64,000 bases of DNA from Sinohyriopsis cumingii. Its lineage: Eukaryota; Mollusca; Bivalvia; Unionida; Unionidae. The first letter of the stretch is position 1. Each line of letters starts with the position of its first letter. Positions 10,670-21,037 of the stretch are shown here, one piece after another. A program made the position numbers and the translations under genes. The DNA lies in the NCBI GenBank assembly GCA_028554795.2, contig CM068825.1, positions 97,209,451-97,273,450 on the forward strand, read 5' to 3'. The notes under the pieces are model-generated. The model was given only the letters and a program-made list of their open reading frames with translations, had not been told where the DNA came from and made no database searches.

Positions 10670-11338
10670 CTCAACCAAATATTTTATCAAGACCTATACG
10701 ATATCGTGATCGAGGACTATGTAAATGTATTGTTATAAATCCGTGTGGAGTAGATTGCGCTTTTGAAAAGAAGTTTATGAACTTAATCACGTCCATGTCT
10801 CCTGAACATCAAGTCTGATGAATATTTTGCAGAGTATGTGTATCGACTCCATTAAACACAACTAAAATTTTACAATTATCTCTGATCACTTTAGGTATTT
10901 GTGTATATCGCTGAGTAACATAAATCACATCAGTATTTTTATGTCTGCCTCGAGAAAATATTCTAGCTGGATTTGATTGTTTGTCCAGCATTACGTCGTC
11001 ATATACCACGAGATTATCAATAAATCCATGGAGGTCATCTATGGATGGGGCTTCATCAATATCGGTGATAAAACTAATTATATCATTGCCATCTTCGTCC
11101 AACAATCTTGCATTTTCATGAAAATCTTTAAGTACATCGTAACATCTGTGATCATCAACTGACGGAACACTAAATATAACTTATCCCATTTGAGCCATCT
11201 CATTATCAAATTAAGTAATAATTGCGTCTTACCAGACCCAGATGGACCTATGATAATTGCTCTGATCGAATTTGGTCGCGCTGGACGATGCTTGACTGGC
11301 TCTTGTTTTCGTGTCGCTGAGAAATCAATGACATCCAT
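10670..11338 (-). pseudogene. A32-type (FtsK/HerA) DNA-packaging ATPase, frameshifted
   Basis: In viruses and Polintons this enzyme pumps DNA into the capsid. The likely start is the ATG at 11338 (MDVIDFS). A Walker A motif, GPSGSGKT, is encoded at about 11228-11248. After a frameshift near 11160 comes the Walker B-like LVVYDDVML (about 10985-11015), then the family signature FSRGRHKNTDVIYVTQRYTQ and IRDNCKILVVFNG. A second frameshift near 10810 precedes a C-terminal piece (HGFITIHL, RYRIGLDKIFG) ending near 10673. The order and spacing match the family, but at least two frame changes make it a pseudogene. Confidence 0.82.
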
Positions 11339-11500
11339 GTTATACAAATGCAATAAATAAGATGGATTTACATTGTGTTCAGTGCAGAGCATCCACCCCC
11401 ACAAGTGGATTAATAACAATAATAAAAATTTAACAAGCGTGCAATTACAGGCAAATGTGTGAAATGTGTTACAAATAAATATAAATTTATTTCGTCTCGT

Positions 11501-11788
11501 ATGAAGACAGGTGGTGATATTGCTACTTCGTTAGGAAAATTACCAGGAACTCCATGATATAAATACCCAGGAGAAAAACATTTTCCAGGATATGATTATT
11601 GTGGTCCTGGAACTCGTCTTGATATTCGACTTGATGAGCGAGATCAACCAAGACTTGGAGAATATCCAATAAATGCTATTGATCAAGCATGTCACGTTCA
11701 TGGCATAGCTTATAAAAATAAGGATTTACAACAACGACATATTGCAGACGTGAAGTTGATTCACTCGTTAAATTCCATAAATAAATAA
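11501..11788 (+). pseudogene. Parvovirus-type phospholipase A2-like protein, in-frame stop
   Basis: A frame of 96 codons from the ATG at 11501 to the TAA at 11786. A TGA at 11555-11557 (codon 19) interrupts it. After the stop it encodes a glycine-rich calcium-loop-like motif, YCGPGTRLD (about 11598-11625), and then NAIDQACHVHGIAYKN. The layout matches the secreted-type PLA2 domain found in parvovirus VP1 and some Polinton-like elements, which modifies membranes during entry. In that family the active-site His is followed by Asp; here His (11699-11701) is followed by Gly (11702-11704). I infer loss of activity as well as the stop. Confidence 0.65.
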
Positions 11789-11892
11789 AAAAATCTTTCG
11801 GAGAATCATTAGCAAATTGTTTGGTAAGATATGCGATAAAATGCAAACTAATATTAGGAGCCGGTAATTAATCAACCGATTATTATAAAATA

Positions 11893-12840
11893 ATGGAATC
11901 GATTTATTATAGATCAAGAGGATATTGGAGGGGTAGAGCAGCGATTAGTAAACTCGCTGCTGCAGCAAATGTTACACGTTCTGTTTCTGCAAATTGGTTA
12001 GCACGACAGGCAATACGGCAAATTAACTACCACCACCTAACAAAATTCCACATGCACATTTCGATGTCAGCACTCCTAATGAAGTTCATCAAGCAGATAT
12101 TTTATTTTTACCACATGATACTATTAAAATTGGTTGACGTCAATCACATACATACACATACGCGTTAACTATCGTTGATGTTGTAAGTAGATATAAGGAA
12201 GCAGAGCCGTTATCAACTAAAATAGCAGCTTAAGTTGTATCTGCTTTTGAACGAATTTATCAATTTAACCATTGTGATGCCCACATTTAATGCAGGTTGA
12301 TACTGGCAAGGAATTTCTTGGTGCAGTATCATTTCTGATGAAAAAACATAACGTCAAAATTAGACGAAGACAAACTGTAATTCATCATGATCAGGCAATT
12401 GTTGGACGATTTAATCGAACACTTGCTGAGCGGTTATTTGGATATCAATATGCAAAGGAAATAATTCAGAAAGATATGAGATATCGCGAATGGGTTCCAA
12501 GCTTATCAAGCGTGATAGATAATTTAAATAATGAAATTACTCGTGCGATTTCTATGAAACCCATTAATGCAATTACAAAAAAAACATACTAATACAACAA
12601 CATGACTTTTCAAAACAACCAGTACTAGATAATGTTACTGTAAGATAATTATATGAACCCGGTCAACTTGAAGGTGGTAAAAAAAAAAGAGCGACTGATC
12701 CTATTTAGAGTATTACGACACAAAATATTTCTAGCGCGGTAAGATCCACGGGTAAACCTGCAATCTACATATTAGATCTAACTGCTCCTCAACGTGGATT
12801 TGTACATGAACAGTTATAAGTAATTCCAATAGACACACGA
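11893..12840 (+). pseudogene. Polinton-type RVE (retroviral-like) integrase, broken
   Basis: It starts with MESIYYRSRGYWRGRAAISK and a helical N-terminal segment. The frame changes near 12025. The first catalytic-Asp context (VHQAD, about 12085-12100) and the second (QVDTGKEF, 12293-12316) are in different frames. A stop interrupts the piece near 12231. The helix that normally bears the catalytic Glu reads QAIVGRFNRTLAERLF, with Gly at 12404-12406. Downstream, 12640-12830 keeps an SH3-like C-terminal stretch (EPGQLEGGKKKRATDP, APQRGFVHEQL) with several stops. The enzyme would have inserted the element into host DNA. It is clearly inactive. Confidence 0.82.
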
Positions 12841-12858
12841 TTACCACTGCATTCACTT

Positions 12859-13060
12859 TTATAAACTAGCCCCTCGACGTAGATTACATTCAAGGCAGGT
12901 CAGCATAAAATTTTCGAGTGTATGACCACGACTACTATTAATTCTGTCAAGTGTAAATTGTGTTGGATTATTACTTGAATACTGCCACAACGATACTGTG
13001 TTACAGCGCGCATAATGATTAGTCTGCTGTTGTTTCAGAATCACGATAAATTCAGCATCG
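12859..13060 (-). pseudogene. HNH-endonuclease-like segment
   Basis: Encodes TLDRINSSRGHTLENFMLTC followed by LECN and an RRG end. This is the DRI-N-GH--N--L-C-ECN arrangement of HNH/McrA-type nuclease folds. It lies on the same strand as, and just downstream of, the helicase remnant, so it may be the C-terminal domain of the same large protein. The integrase on the other strand converges on it. The frame is open for about 61 codons and the upstream link (13060-13200) is broken. The call rests on one motif. Confidence 0.5.
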
Positions 13061-13219
13061 AGATCAAAGTCTCGCTTATTTTTTGTAACACTGTTTATAA
13101 CTAATTTTTTCTTACTATATCATCGTTAGTTTCCTGAATTTGATTATTATTTCATTGATGTCTATGACATTTCTCTGCAGCTGAAATATTATTCTGACTC
13201 GAGACTACTGCGAGATAAA

Positions 13220-14115
13220 CTAAGTTTGCCATTCGATACGATCATCGACGATCCAAACATTTGCATCGTAGATGGTTAATCTTTGTGATGAATGAATCAT
13301 CACTGCGTATCCTAGCGTCCATGGAGTTTTGTCCATAGTTAACGCGCTGTCAACAACACTGACAGGAACTAAAACAATATCATTTAATACAAGATTTTGT
13401 TTCTCTGACGATCCTGGTATATCAACGTTGATATTTTGTCGTCGCGTATCTGCTGGTCGATAACACAATGGTACACGTAGATTGGAAAGTTTTTCTTTAT
13501 GTAACATAAATAATTGTTGTTGAAACGTATCACGAACTATCTTTCTACTTGCCACTATCAAATCATTTGGTCTCCATAAATTCCAAAAATTGTTAATAGG
13601 TAATGGGAGTTTCTGAAATTATTTCATGCATTATTTCACACTGAATTTTATTTGTTTTTAGTCTGATTAATTTCTTGAGCTCTCTTAATTCTGGATCAAG
13701 CGCTCTATGATCATCAGTTATTTCTTCATAATAATCCACAAGTTTTTTTCCAGCCATTTATGTGGAGACAATCCAACAAAAGGTGGTGGTTGACCATGAT
13801 CGCAGCACATTATCACAGCAATATTTTTTGCCAACAATCAATCAAGAAATATTTTTAATGTTTCTAATAAAACGGTGCAAATTTCATGCCAACCAATAAT
13901 CCTTGGGATATATTTCTCGCCCATTCGTTCATGAGCCATTTATCGCCCTTCAATCGAAAGAATTTATGATAAGTGCATGATTTAATATTTCTTTCTTTCA
14001 TTTCTCTTGCAGGTCTATGTGTAGGTGTTAATACAACTATATAAACATTTAGGAAATAATTCAATCACACGATCTGTTTTACCACAACCACCAGACCCAC
14101 TGAGATAAATTGTTT
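13220..14115 (-). pseudogene. SF1 (Pif1/RecD-like) helicase, frameshifted
   Basis: Read leftward on the minus strand the motifs are in the right order. Walker A GSGGCGKT falls at about 14078-14101. Motif Ia context VVLTPTHRPAREM and CTYHKFF follow (about 13955-14040). A motif III-like CDHGQPPPF lies near 13790. Motif V/VI-like GYAVMIHSSQRLTI lies near 13275-13320, where the family usually has HKSQG. The pieces are in at least three frames with stops between. A helicase of this kind would unwind DNA during replication of the element. It lies next to the polymerase-like region and was probably part of one multidomain protein. Confidence 0.68.
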
Positions 14116-14428
14116 CATGTCTAGCTACAGGATCATATACCAATGGCGCAGATGACAATTTTGATATCTGATTTTTTTGGTAATAAGTATTCTAAATTTC
14201 AGCGTCGGCGGATTCAGAATAATTAAGCATATTTTCTTGTTTTATTCTCCATTCACCCCATGATGCATAAGTGCCGATATGTAGTTGTTCTAGCAATCCT
14301 GTATTTCTTTATTGACATAACATGAATCCTTAGCGACTCTGATAGCAACCTCAGAAACTCTATTTATCATCGATAATAGATTCATCGAATCTGCGGTGAC
14401 TCACCATCGAAATAACTCCAACTTGTAC

Positions 14429-15370
14429 CTAATTTAGTTGCGTCTGATAAATTAACATTATTTCGATTATAATTGTGTTTCTATTCGTTGTATCGGCACT
14501 TATAAAATAGGGTTCAGCATCATCTGTAATTAATCTTGTACAATGTCGTTTATTATCATATGATCCTCCCTGGGTGAATTTACTGATTATTATTCTGCCA
14601 AGATCTTTTGTGCTTTTATTTTCAAATTCAGTCATATCAGGATTTTCAGAATATTTTTTTTGCTGTGGTAATCAAACATGTTTCTGCGGACAATACCATA
14701 TAATTGCACTTACTGTTAACAATAATATTTTTTTTTACATCGAGCATATATCCTAATAATACTGTTGGTGCCCACATTTTTTCTGAAAAGTGTTTGCCAA
14801 ACCAGACGTAACAAATCAGATGAAGATCTTCGGCAAATTTAAATGACTCGATACAAACGAATCCAGTAAAATCAAAATCTGGTAATGGTCCATTTATCGA
14901 TACCCTGGTCATCTCGTGTGTTGGATGTCGAAATCGCTCAAAATATTTAGAACACTTTCCCATACCAAGAATACTTTCTAGATAACATGCAACCATATTA
15001 ACTAAAATAACATCCTTATAATCGTATCTCGTATTCCATAATCCACCGTGTCCCTATTCGACGCAACTGCATTGTATTTCTTCAAGAAAATCAAATCGTG
15101 TTGGTATCCACGAATTTTTCTCTCTAGCAAAACGAGCAGCAACTGACAGAACGGTGAAACAATTACTCAGTAATTGTACAGCATCGTCATGGGTATATTT
15201 AAGCGACTAATTTTTCATTTCTTCATGGAGAGATTCTGTGCAATAAATATCACCATTATGTCGTACAAACTGATCATAGTTTCTATTATCTGAACTTTGA
15301 AACAGCCACACGGATACAGGATCATTCTTACTTATTTCGTTAATAAAATCAAATATACCTTCATGGTAAA
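14429..15370 (-). pseudogene. Probable family-B DNA polymerase remnant (central part)
   Basis: Several protein-like pieces share the minus strand. The stretch at 14646-15060 encodes KDVILVNMVACYLES, resembling polymerase motif A (D--SLYPS), with Asn and Leu where Asp and Pro are usual. It continues with FERFRHPTHEMTRVSINGPL and GFVCIESFKFAEDLH. A further piece (14429-14635) reads KDLGRIIISKFTQGGSYDNK. 15060-15370 adds SWIPTRFDFLEEIQC and similar. Stops and frame changes separate the pieces. The polymerase call rests on motif A-like residues, position beside a helicase, and composition. It could be another replication protein. Confidence 0.42.
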
Positions 15371-15378
15371 ATTCGATT

Positions 15379-15952
15379 TCATGCAAATATTGTTACTGCA
15401 TTAGACCACGCATGCACATTATGATCAATAATTTCAAATGAAGTTCCTTTCGATTTATACTTTGATTCGTATAAAAGCTCTCCGGTTATTGTTCTTAGTG
15501 TTATTGGGAATTTTACTTTCTTTCCTAATTCAGCAACATCGTTTATTCTAGCTCCTTTATCCTTGACTGATTCAGCATATTTGTTTACTTTTTTACGTCG
15601 CTGATCCGTTAGGTTATTTCCACGTATCGCGTTTGTAAAATGTTCTGTTACTAGTTCGGCTAAACAATTTATTTTCGAAAATTTCATGAACGCTGTATTT
15701 ATCATTCAGCGGATAAATGGCATAAATAACTGCAATCACAGGATACGCTCTTTCTTAATACGGTTTATCAATACCAGTCAACATTCCTGGTTTGGAATAC
15801 TTACTTAATACGGCGATATTTTCATTAAGAAGGACAGGGTTACTTTTGTCACTGATAATCCAAGTAGTTATTTTTAGATCTCTGTTATACATAAATACGT
15901 GTATTTTAAATCTGACGTTATCAAATGCAGAAATATATATATAGGATATCAA
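15379..15952 (-). pseudogene. N-terminal part of the polymerase-like protein, broken
   Basis: Two consecutive open stretches (15755-15952 and 15379-15705) appear to be one protein, since the frame between them (15705-15754) is protein-like but shifted. The first encodes LKITTWIISDKSNPVLLNEN. The second encodes ELVTEHFTNAIRGNNLTDQR, a basic region and KFPITLRTITGELLYESKYK. I do not recognise a domain. Position suggests the N-terminal region of the replication protein to the left. The element's right end is placed here only because coding-like, CG-containing sequence stops. Confidence 0.4.
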
Positions 15953-16249
15953 GCATAGGTAACTTTAACATATTTCTGAAACATATATGCAAGAGTGTTG
16001 GATTATAATACTTGAAGTCCAGCGATCAAATTCCATGACTGAAAACAGTGGCAATATTTCATTTTGATAAAGTTTTTCCCACAATGTCATACAGATAAAT
16101 TACCATGCTCATGAATAAAACTACTGTTGTTGGTAAAGTCTTCTGAGGTGTACCTAACTACCTACTCTTATATTTTTAAATCACTTCCAATGTGTTTCAC
16201 GATACAAATTGACATAAAATTTACATAGCATATGGACAAAAGCCAACAT

Positions 16250-16251
<2 letters not shown>

Positions 16252-16312
<61 letters not shown>
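16252..16312. repeat. (AT)n microsatellite
   Basis: About 60 bp of alternating AT, just right of the Polinton-like element. Confidence 0.95.
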
Positions 16313-16315
<3 letters not shown>

Positions 16316-16432
16316 AGACAGAACAGAAAGTGATATCCCTGGATTCCTACAGAAGAATGGTTATATATGCTCTAATTGATAAGCAGTTCATTTAAGAATA
16401 TACAAAACAAATATATTTCCTATGGTTGTGAC

Positions 16433-16450
16433 TCTCTCTCTCTCTCTCTG
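16433..16450. repeat. (CT)n microsatellite
   Basis: About nine CT dinucleotides. Confidence 0.9.
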
Positions 16451-16532
16451 GATTATGAAAATGGTAAGGATGCCTGGTTAATAAATACATGGGTGCTGGA
16501 TAGTAAGTAAACTGGGTGCATGATCGCAGATA

Positions 16533-17330
16533 CCCTATTTACCGTATATGTTGGGACACGGTATTTGTTGGGACACCATAAATTAATTTTAAAAGTAATT
16601 TTTTTATGCACTGTATGTTCTGGGACACATTATTTTTTCCAAGTGGTAAGCTGTGGTACACCTTTTAAATCATTCGAAAATTACATGTCAGAAAATGCTC
16701 TCCAACTGAAATTTTGTTTTAAAAAATATAAAACTGTGTACTTGAGATAAAACTCTTTAATCCACTGCAGCAGCATCTCATCAACACAACCCTTCTCCTG
16801 CACACGTACGATCCATTCTTTTGGTACATGAATATAATTTTAGCTTTCTCATACCATGAAAAATTGTTAGAGGCAACACATCACCTGAAGCGGAAACTGC
16901 AAGGACAAAAGTCAGATGTTTTCAAATCTGCACTAGTGTTGCTAATTCTCACACTTTTGACCCCCATCTTATCATCAGTCCATCCAGGAATGCGATCAAA
17001 GTAGAGTTTCATCCATGTTAATGATCATATTGTCAGTGAAATGATCTGTTTCTCATCTGGCTTTCATGAATTCATCATGTGATTTTATTTTCTCCAAATC
17101 TTCTGGGTGATGCTGGGTCATCGATGCTCATGCACGAAGCAATATTTTGTTTCACTTTAAAAACTGTTTCAGTGTTTTACTTTATTTTCAAAATTTTCGT
17201 GAATACCAGTGAAAAGGAACCAAAGTTAGCCTCCATATCTCAGCCATCTTTGCATATTCAAAAATAAAAAATAAAAAATTGTCACACTTAAAAGAATCCA
17301 CAGTTGGCTTCCAAGGTCAGCTTGCTTTGC
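16533..17330 (-). mobile_element. pogo-type DNA transposon, internally deleted copy 1
   Basis: The terminal sequence CTATTTACCGTATATGTTGG at the left matches the right end of the element at 41276-42643 in reverse complement, including the GGGACA words that follow. On the minus strand the interior keeps transposase fragments of the DDE_1 (pogo/Tigger/CENP-B-like) family. There is an N-terminal MTQHHPE-like start (about 17120), then directly NMDET (about 17015-17030), the first catalytic-Asp context, and GWTDDKMGVKSVRIS. The HTH DNA-binding region is missing, so the copy is a deletion derivative. Frameshifts and stops are present. Confidence 0.78.
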
Positions 17331-17634
17331 AATAAAATAACCTTTGTATTGATATCCTTTAAGAAATTTCCAGCTTCAGAGTCCAAATTCAGCTTCCGAG
17401 GTCGGCTTGCTTTGTAATAAAAATAACCTTTGTCTTTGATGTCCTGTCAGTAAGTTCAAAGAAGAAGTTTACTGCTGGCTGCCAGTTGTATTAATTTACC
17501 ACCTGGGCTTCTATGTGCTTGGCATCTGTAGTAATAATTAATACAAAGGTGCACTGATGTCTGCGGATAAATCGTAATGACAATTTTGTAACTCGCGCTG
17601 GCGAAAAGATTGTCACTTGCATTCAAGTGAATGT

Positions 17635-18060
17635 GTTTTCAAATAATGATTTTTATTTGTGATATACTGTCATACACCATCAGGCGTGAATGGCAGTTGT
17701 CTTCAATATATCGGTTGATTATTTCCCTCTTGTTTGTGAAATCGTTTGCTTCTCTTCTGGCCTTCACGAATTCATCACATGATTTTATTTTCTCCAAATA
17801 TTCTGGGTGATGCTGGTTCATCGACATCTGTGCACAAAGCACTATATTGTGTCACTTTAAAATTTGTTCCATTGTTTCAATTTTCTTTTCAAAATTCCCG
17901 TGAATACAGGTGAAAAGGAACCCAAATTTGCTTCCATATCTCAGCTGTCTTTGTATATTAAAAAAAATAAAATTGGCTCATTTCACAGAATCCATAGTCA
18001 GCTTCCGACTTATTGGCTTTCACTCTTTTTTTCTGTTACTTTGTTTAAGACCATAGAGCC
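17635..18060 (-). mobile_element. pogo-type transposon fragment, copy 2
   Basis: This repeats the 5' part of the same element on the minus strand: a leader similar to 17120-17330, then MNQHHPEYLEKIKSCDEFVK and ARREANDFTNKREIINRYIE. This copy keeps a little more of the N-terminal protein than its relatives but has no catalytic part. Between copies 1 and 2 (17290-17460) a ~100-bp segment containing GGTCGGCTTGCTTTGTAATA is tandemly duplicated. Confidence 0.65.
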
Positions 18061-18084
18061 ATAACAATATCTCATTAGTATAAA

Positions 18085-18330
18085 TTTATCAGATGAAAAT
18101 ATACCAGAGAATATGAAATCGGCATAACCATATGATCAGTCATTTAATCCATTATCAACAATATAGATTTAACTAAATTGGAATTGTGTTACCCTCTTTA
18201 AATAAGGTCATTATTATTATTATTATTATTAAAATATACTAGTGAATACGAAATCAGCATAACTATATGATCAGTCATTTAATCCAATAAATAACATTAT
18301 AGATTTAACTAAATTGGAATTAATTTTCAA
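18085..18330. repeat. Direct repeat of about 100 bp
   Basis: The segment with ATATGATCAGTCATTTAATC and ATAGATTTAACTAAATTGGA occurs near 18115-18190 and again near 18258-18322. The two are separated by a (TTA)n run at about 18212-18230. Confidence 0.8.
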
Positions 18331-18807
18331 TCATTTTTAACATCGCCCTGCATAATGATCGGATGTATTTAACTGGGGACAAATCTTTCTGCTATCAATG
18401 AACACAGAACTTAATACAAAATAGAGGACAATATAACTGAAGGTAAGATGACATTAAACATATGAACTTGATAAATGGTACAATAACGGGTGGACATGAT
18501 AAAGTCGTGAGCAGTGTACATTCATAATGATGCCAGAAGAAGAAATAGGATGGATTTTTTTTGCAAGATATGAAGTACAAACAAAGAAGGAATGTATTTA
18601 AATCAGTGTATTATATCTGATTATGTTTTAGGTGACCAAGTACAAAATAGAAATTCTATGAAAAAGTCTGAATATTCTGTTTGTGACAGTCTTTTTTGCC
18701 TAAAAAAGTTTAAAATATTTTATTTTTGGTGAAGGTTATGATTTTGATCTAAAAATTACAGAAACTTTCAACGAAATACATTTCAGACTCAAAAGTTGGA
18801 CTAAATT

Positions 18808-18990
18808 ATGCAGGTGGTGGAGAATGTGTATTTTAACACCTTAAATATCAATACCTTAGAAGGTTATAATAATAATTTACAAAAGTCATCAGATTCATTT
18901 AAAGAAGAAGTAGACCCTGATGAAAATACAGAGATGGCAGAAGGTTATACACTACCTGTAATACTTCCTCAACATACAGACAACATATAA
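18808..18990 (+). other. Unrecognised 60-codon open frame, possible exon
   Basis: Encodes a hydrophilic, acidic peptide (KSSDSFKEEVDPDENTEMAE, GYTLPVILPQHTDNI). Amino-acid composition looks more protein-like than most open frames here, and CATTTCAG just upstream (about 18780-18787) could be an acceptor. No domain is recognised and no neighbouring exon found. It may be chance or a gene remnant. Confidence 0.2.
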
Positions 18991-19359
18991 GGGACTATCA
19001 AGATATATATACTCTAAACTACAACTAATATGTCTGATAATATAGATTGTGTAATAAATAAGTAATCATTTATTAGTGTGTCTATGCTTGCAGGAGCTGG
19101 TGCATTCATGTTTTGAAATAGGGTAACTAGCTACTTAATAGATTAATCTGTCATTTTTGTATAACTGCAAAGTACAAAGTAATGCACGAATTAACAAAAC
19201 AGCATTATCAGCTACTAAAAACTTCCATCCATAGTTAGAATCCCATTTATTAAAATACCAACTGTGTTTATCAATGTTGCTGTTGCTTCTTTAACTTACT
19301 TTAATAATTAGCAGTATTTTTAATTTTTTGGTTGAATTTATCAATAAATGTGCAATTGA

Positions 19360-19850
19360 TAATGCTTCTACCCACAAGCATCTCCACCACTGCCACCAGT
19401 TCCTCTGTTGTCGATTTCTATGGTTAAACCAGGAGTTGCTGCTAAAGTACCAGTAACTGTAGATATGGTAGAAATTGCTACACATTTCCAATGAACATCT
19501 GTTTTAAGCTCACTTAATTTAATATTTCTCTAACATTATTTGCTATTTCTATCAAATGACCAGTTATTTGTTCTCTTTGAGTTTCATAAGCTTGTAGCAA
19601 ATAATTTAACTTTTTTAGTTCGATCATCATTAATAGTATATTTTTGTTTTTATATTGTTAACAATTAAGTCAAGATCTGTCTCTATTAATGTTTTAATTT
19701 AAGACATCAGCAGCAGTCACATAACTTCTTAATTCTCTTTCTTTCTGATCAGTATACAAACTATGAAGATTTTCTTCTCTAGTTAAGGTACATATATTCA
19801 TTGGTCCACAGACAAACCATTTAGCTGAAGGTACATAAAGTTATCCTCAT
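19360..19850 (-). pseudogene. Degraded protein-like region of unknown identity
   Basis: Three minus-strand pieces in different frames look coding. About 19710-19840 reads PSAKWFVCGPMNICTLTREE and YTDQKERELRSYVTAADVLN. About 19520-19630 reads KKLNYLLQAYETQREQITGH and LIEIANNVREIL. About 19365-19505 reads DVHWKCVAISTISTVTGTLA, ATPGLTIEIDN and a GTGGSGGDACG end. A helical region followed by a small-residue hydrophobic stretch vaguely recalls apolipoprotein-L-like proteins, but I cannot confirm any family. Stops and frame changes suggest a pseudogene. Confidence 0.33.
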
Positions 19851-21037
19851 AAAAGACAAATAAGTATTATCAAGATTCAAAGACCTTTATTTCATTGCAG
19901 GATGGAACAACTTACAACACTGAATTCAGAACAAAAGTAAAATATATCTATTCTGATTCAATCCAGGATGGAAAAGTAAGTACATTTACAAGTGACATCA
20001 TAAAGTATTACAAATTAATATATAATTCTAAATTTTATAAACCCAGCATTTAACAACTTAACAAGTCATGTTTTATACAAAATAAAAAATCCTATGCAAA
20101 GACTTTGGAATATAAAAATGTACTCTGGCATAAGCATAATAAATAAGCTCCATAGGCTTTGGTACGTCACAGTAAGGTATCTGTGACAGTCACTGATAAA
20201 TTCACAAGTCAATCAATATATAAATCTATACAAATTCATTTCAGTAATTTCATGGACATGCTTGAAACTTTGGTTAAGTATTTCAGAATGTATTTGAAAT
20301 TTATAAGAGTCTTTTGAGTCACATTTACATGCAAAAATGAATACTGGTTACCACGATTTTCTCTGACTCTTCACAGTATTGTTTTTCACTTTATATTCCC
20401 AAGAGTACTTATAACAGTGTATTCACATTGTTCATGCAACCTTTCTTCCTCAATGTAAGACCCAACAGGCCCACTGAAAATAAAATCCTACACCCACATA
20501 ATGTAGTATTCTTCCAATATGGTAATAATTCTTTTGAGTCACATCAAACAGCAACTGATGAAAATCTTAGCCTGACTTGGAATTAAAAACTCAAAGACCT
20601 AAAATACTACTGTTGAAAACTTTGCATATAATATTTACATAGTGTTTTCAAAGTTTTTACATTATTAGCACCACTATTGAAGATTACTAAAGAAATATAG
20701 CATGAGGCAAGAAATATTTAATTGTCATGACACCCAATTGCATATTCATTGATCATATAATTCAGGTACATAAGCTTATCTTACTGATAGATATTACTTG
20801 CTAATAATGCTTTTTGTGCAAGTACTCTTACTTACTACTATGTTGCTATTAAATCAGACTTCAAATTATTAATACAAACTAAGCTTCCATTCATGCATCT
20901 GTTCTGTCCAAAAAATAAAATTGTCCACCAGTGGATGCAATGGAAAATTTCACACCTTTATATTTTTAACTTTGCATTTGAAAGATAACAATTAGGGCTT
21001 TTCTGTTTAAACACAGACAAGGCATTTCTAAAAAGTG
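19851..21037. other. Intergenic AT-rich sequence, nothing recognised
   Basis: No open frame with protein character, no tandem array and no recognised transposon in this stretch. Confidence 0.5.

Larger units (their letters stand above)
10670..15952. mobile_element. Decayed Polinton/Maverick-like (virus-derived) element
   Basis: This block of about 5.3 kb is richer in CG dinucleotides than the flanks and carries six hallmark gene remnants. On the minus strand: packaging ATPase, HNH segment, SF1 helicase, probable family-B polymerase. On the plus strand: PLA2-like protein, RVE integrase. The integrase plus A32-type ATPase pair points to Polintons/Mavericks or adinto-like viruses (family knowledge). 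Capsid and protease genes are not seen, so it is also partial. Every gene has frameshifts or stops. Terminal inverted repeats and target duplications were not found, so the ends are approximate. It lies between GCN2 and CFAP36. Confidence 0.75.
15953..16532. other. Spacer with AT microsatellite and CT run
   Basis: No gene. AT-rich sequence containing (AT)n at about 16252-16312 and (CT)n at about 16432-16450. No terminal repeat of the Polinton-like element was recognised here. Confidence 0.6.
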
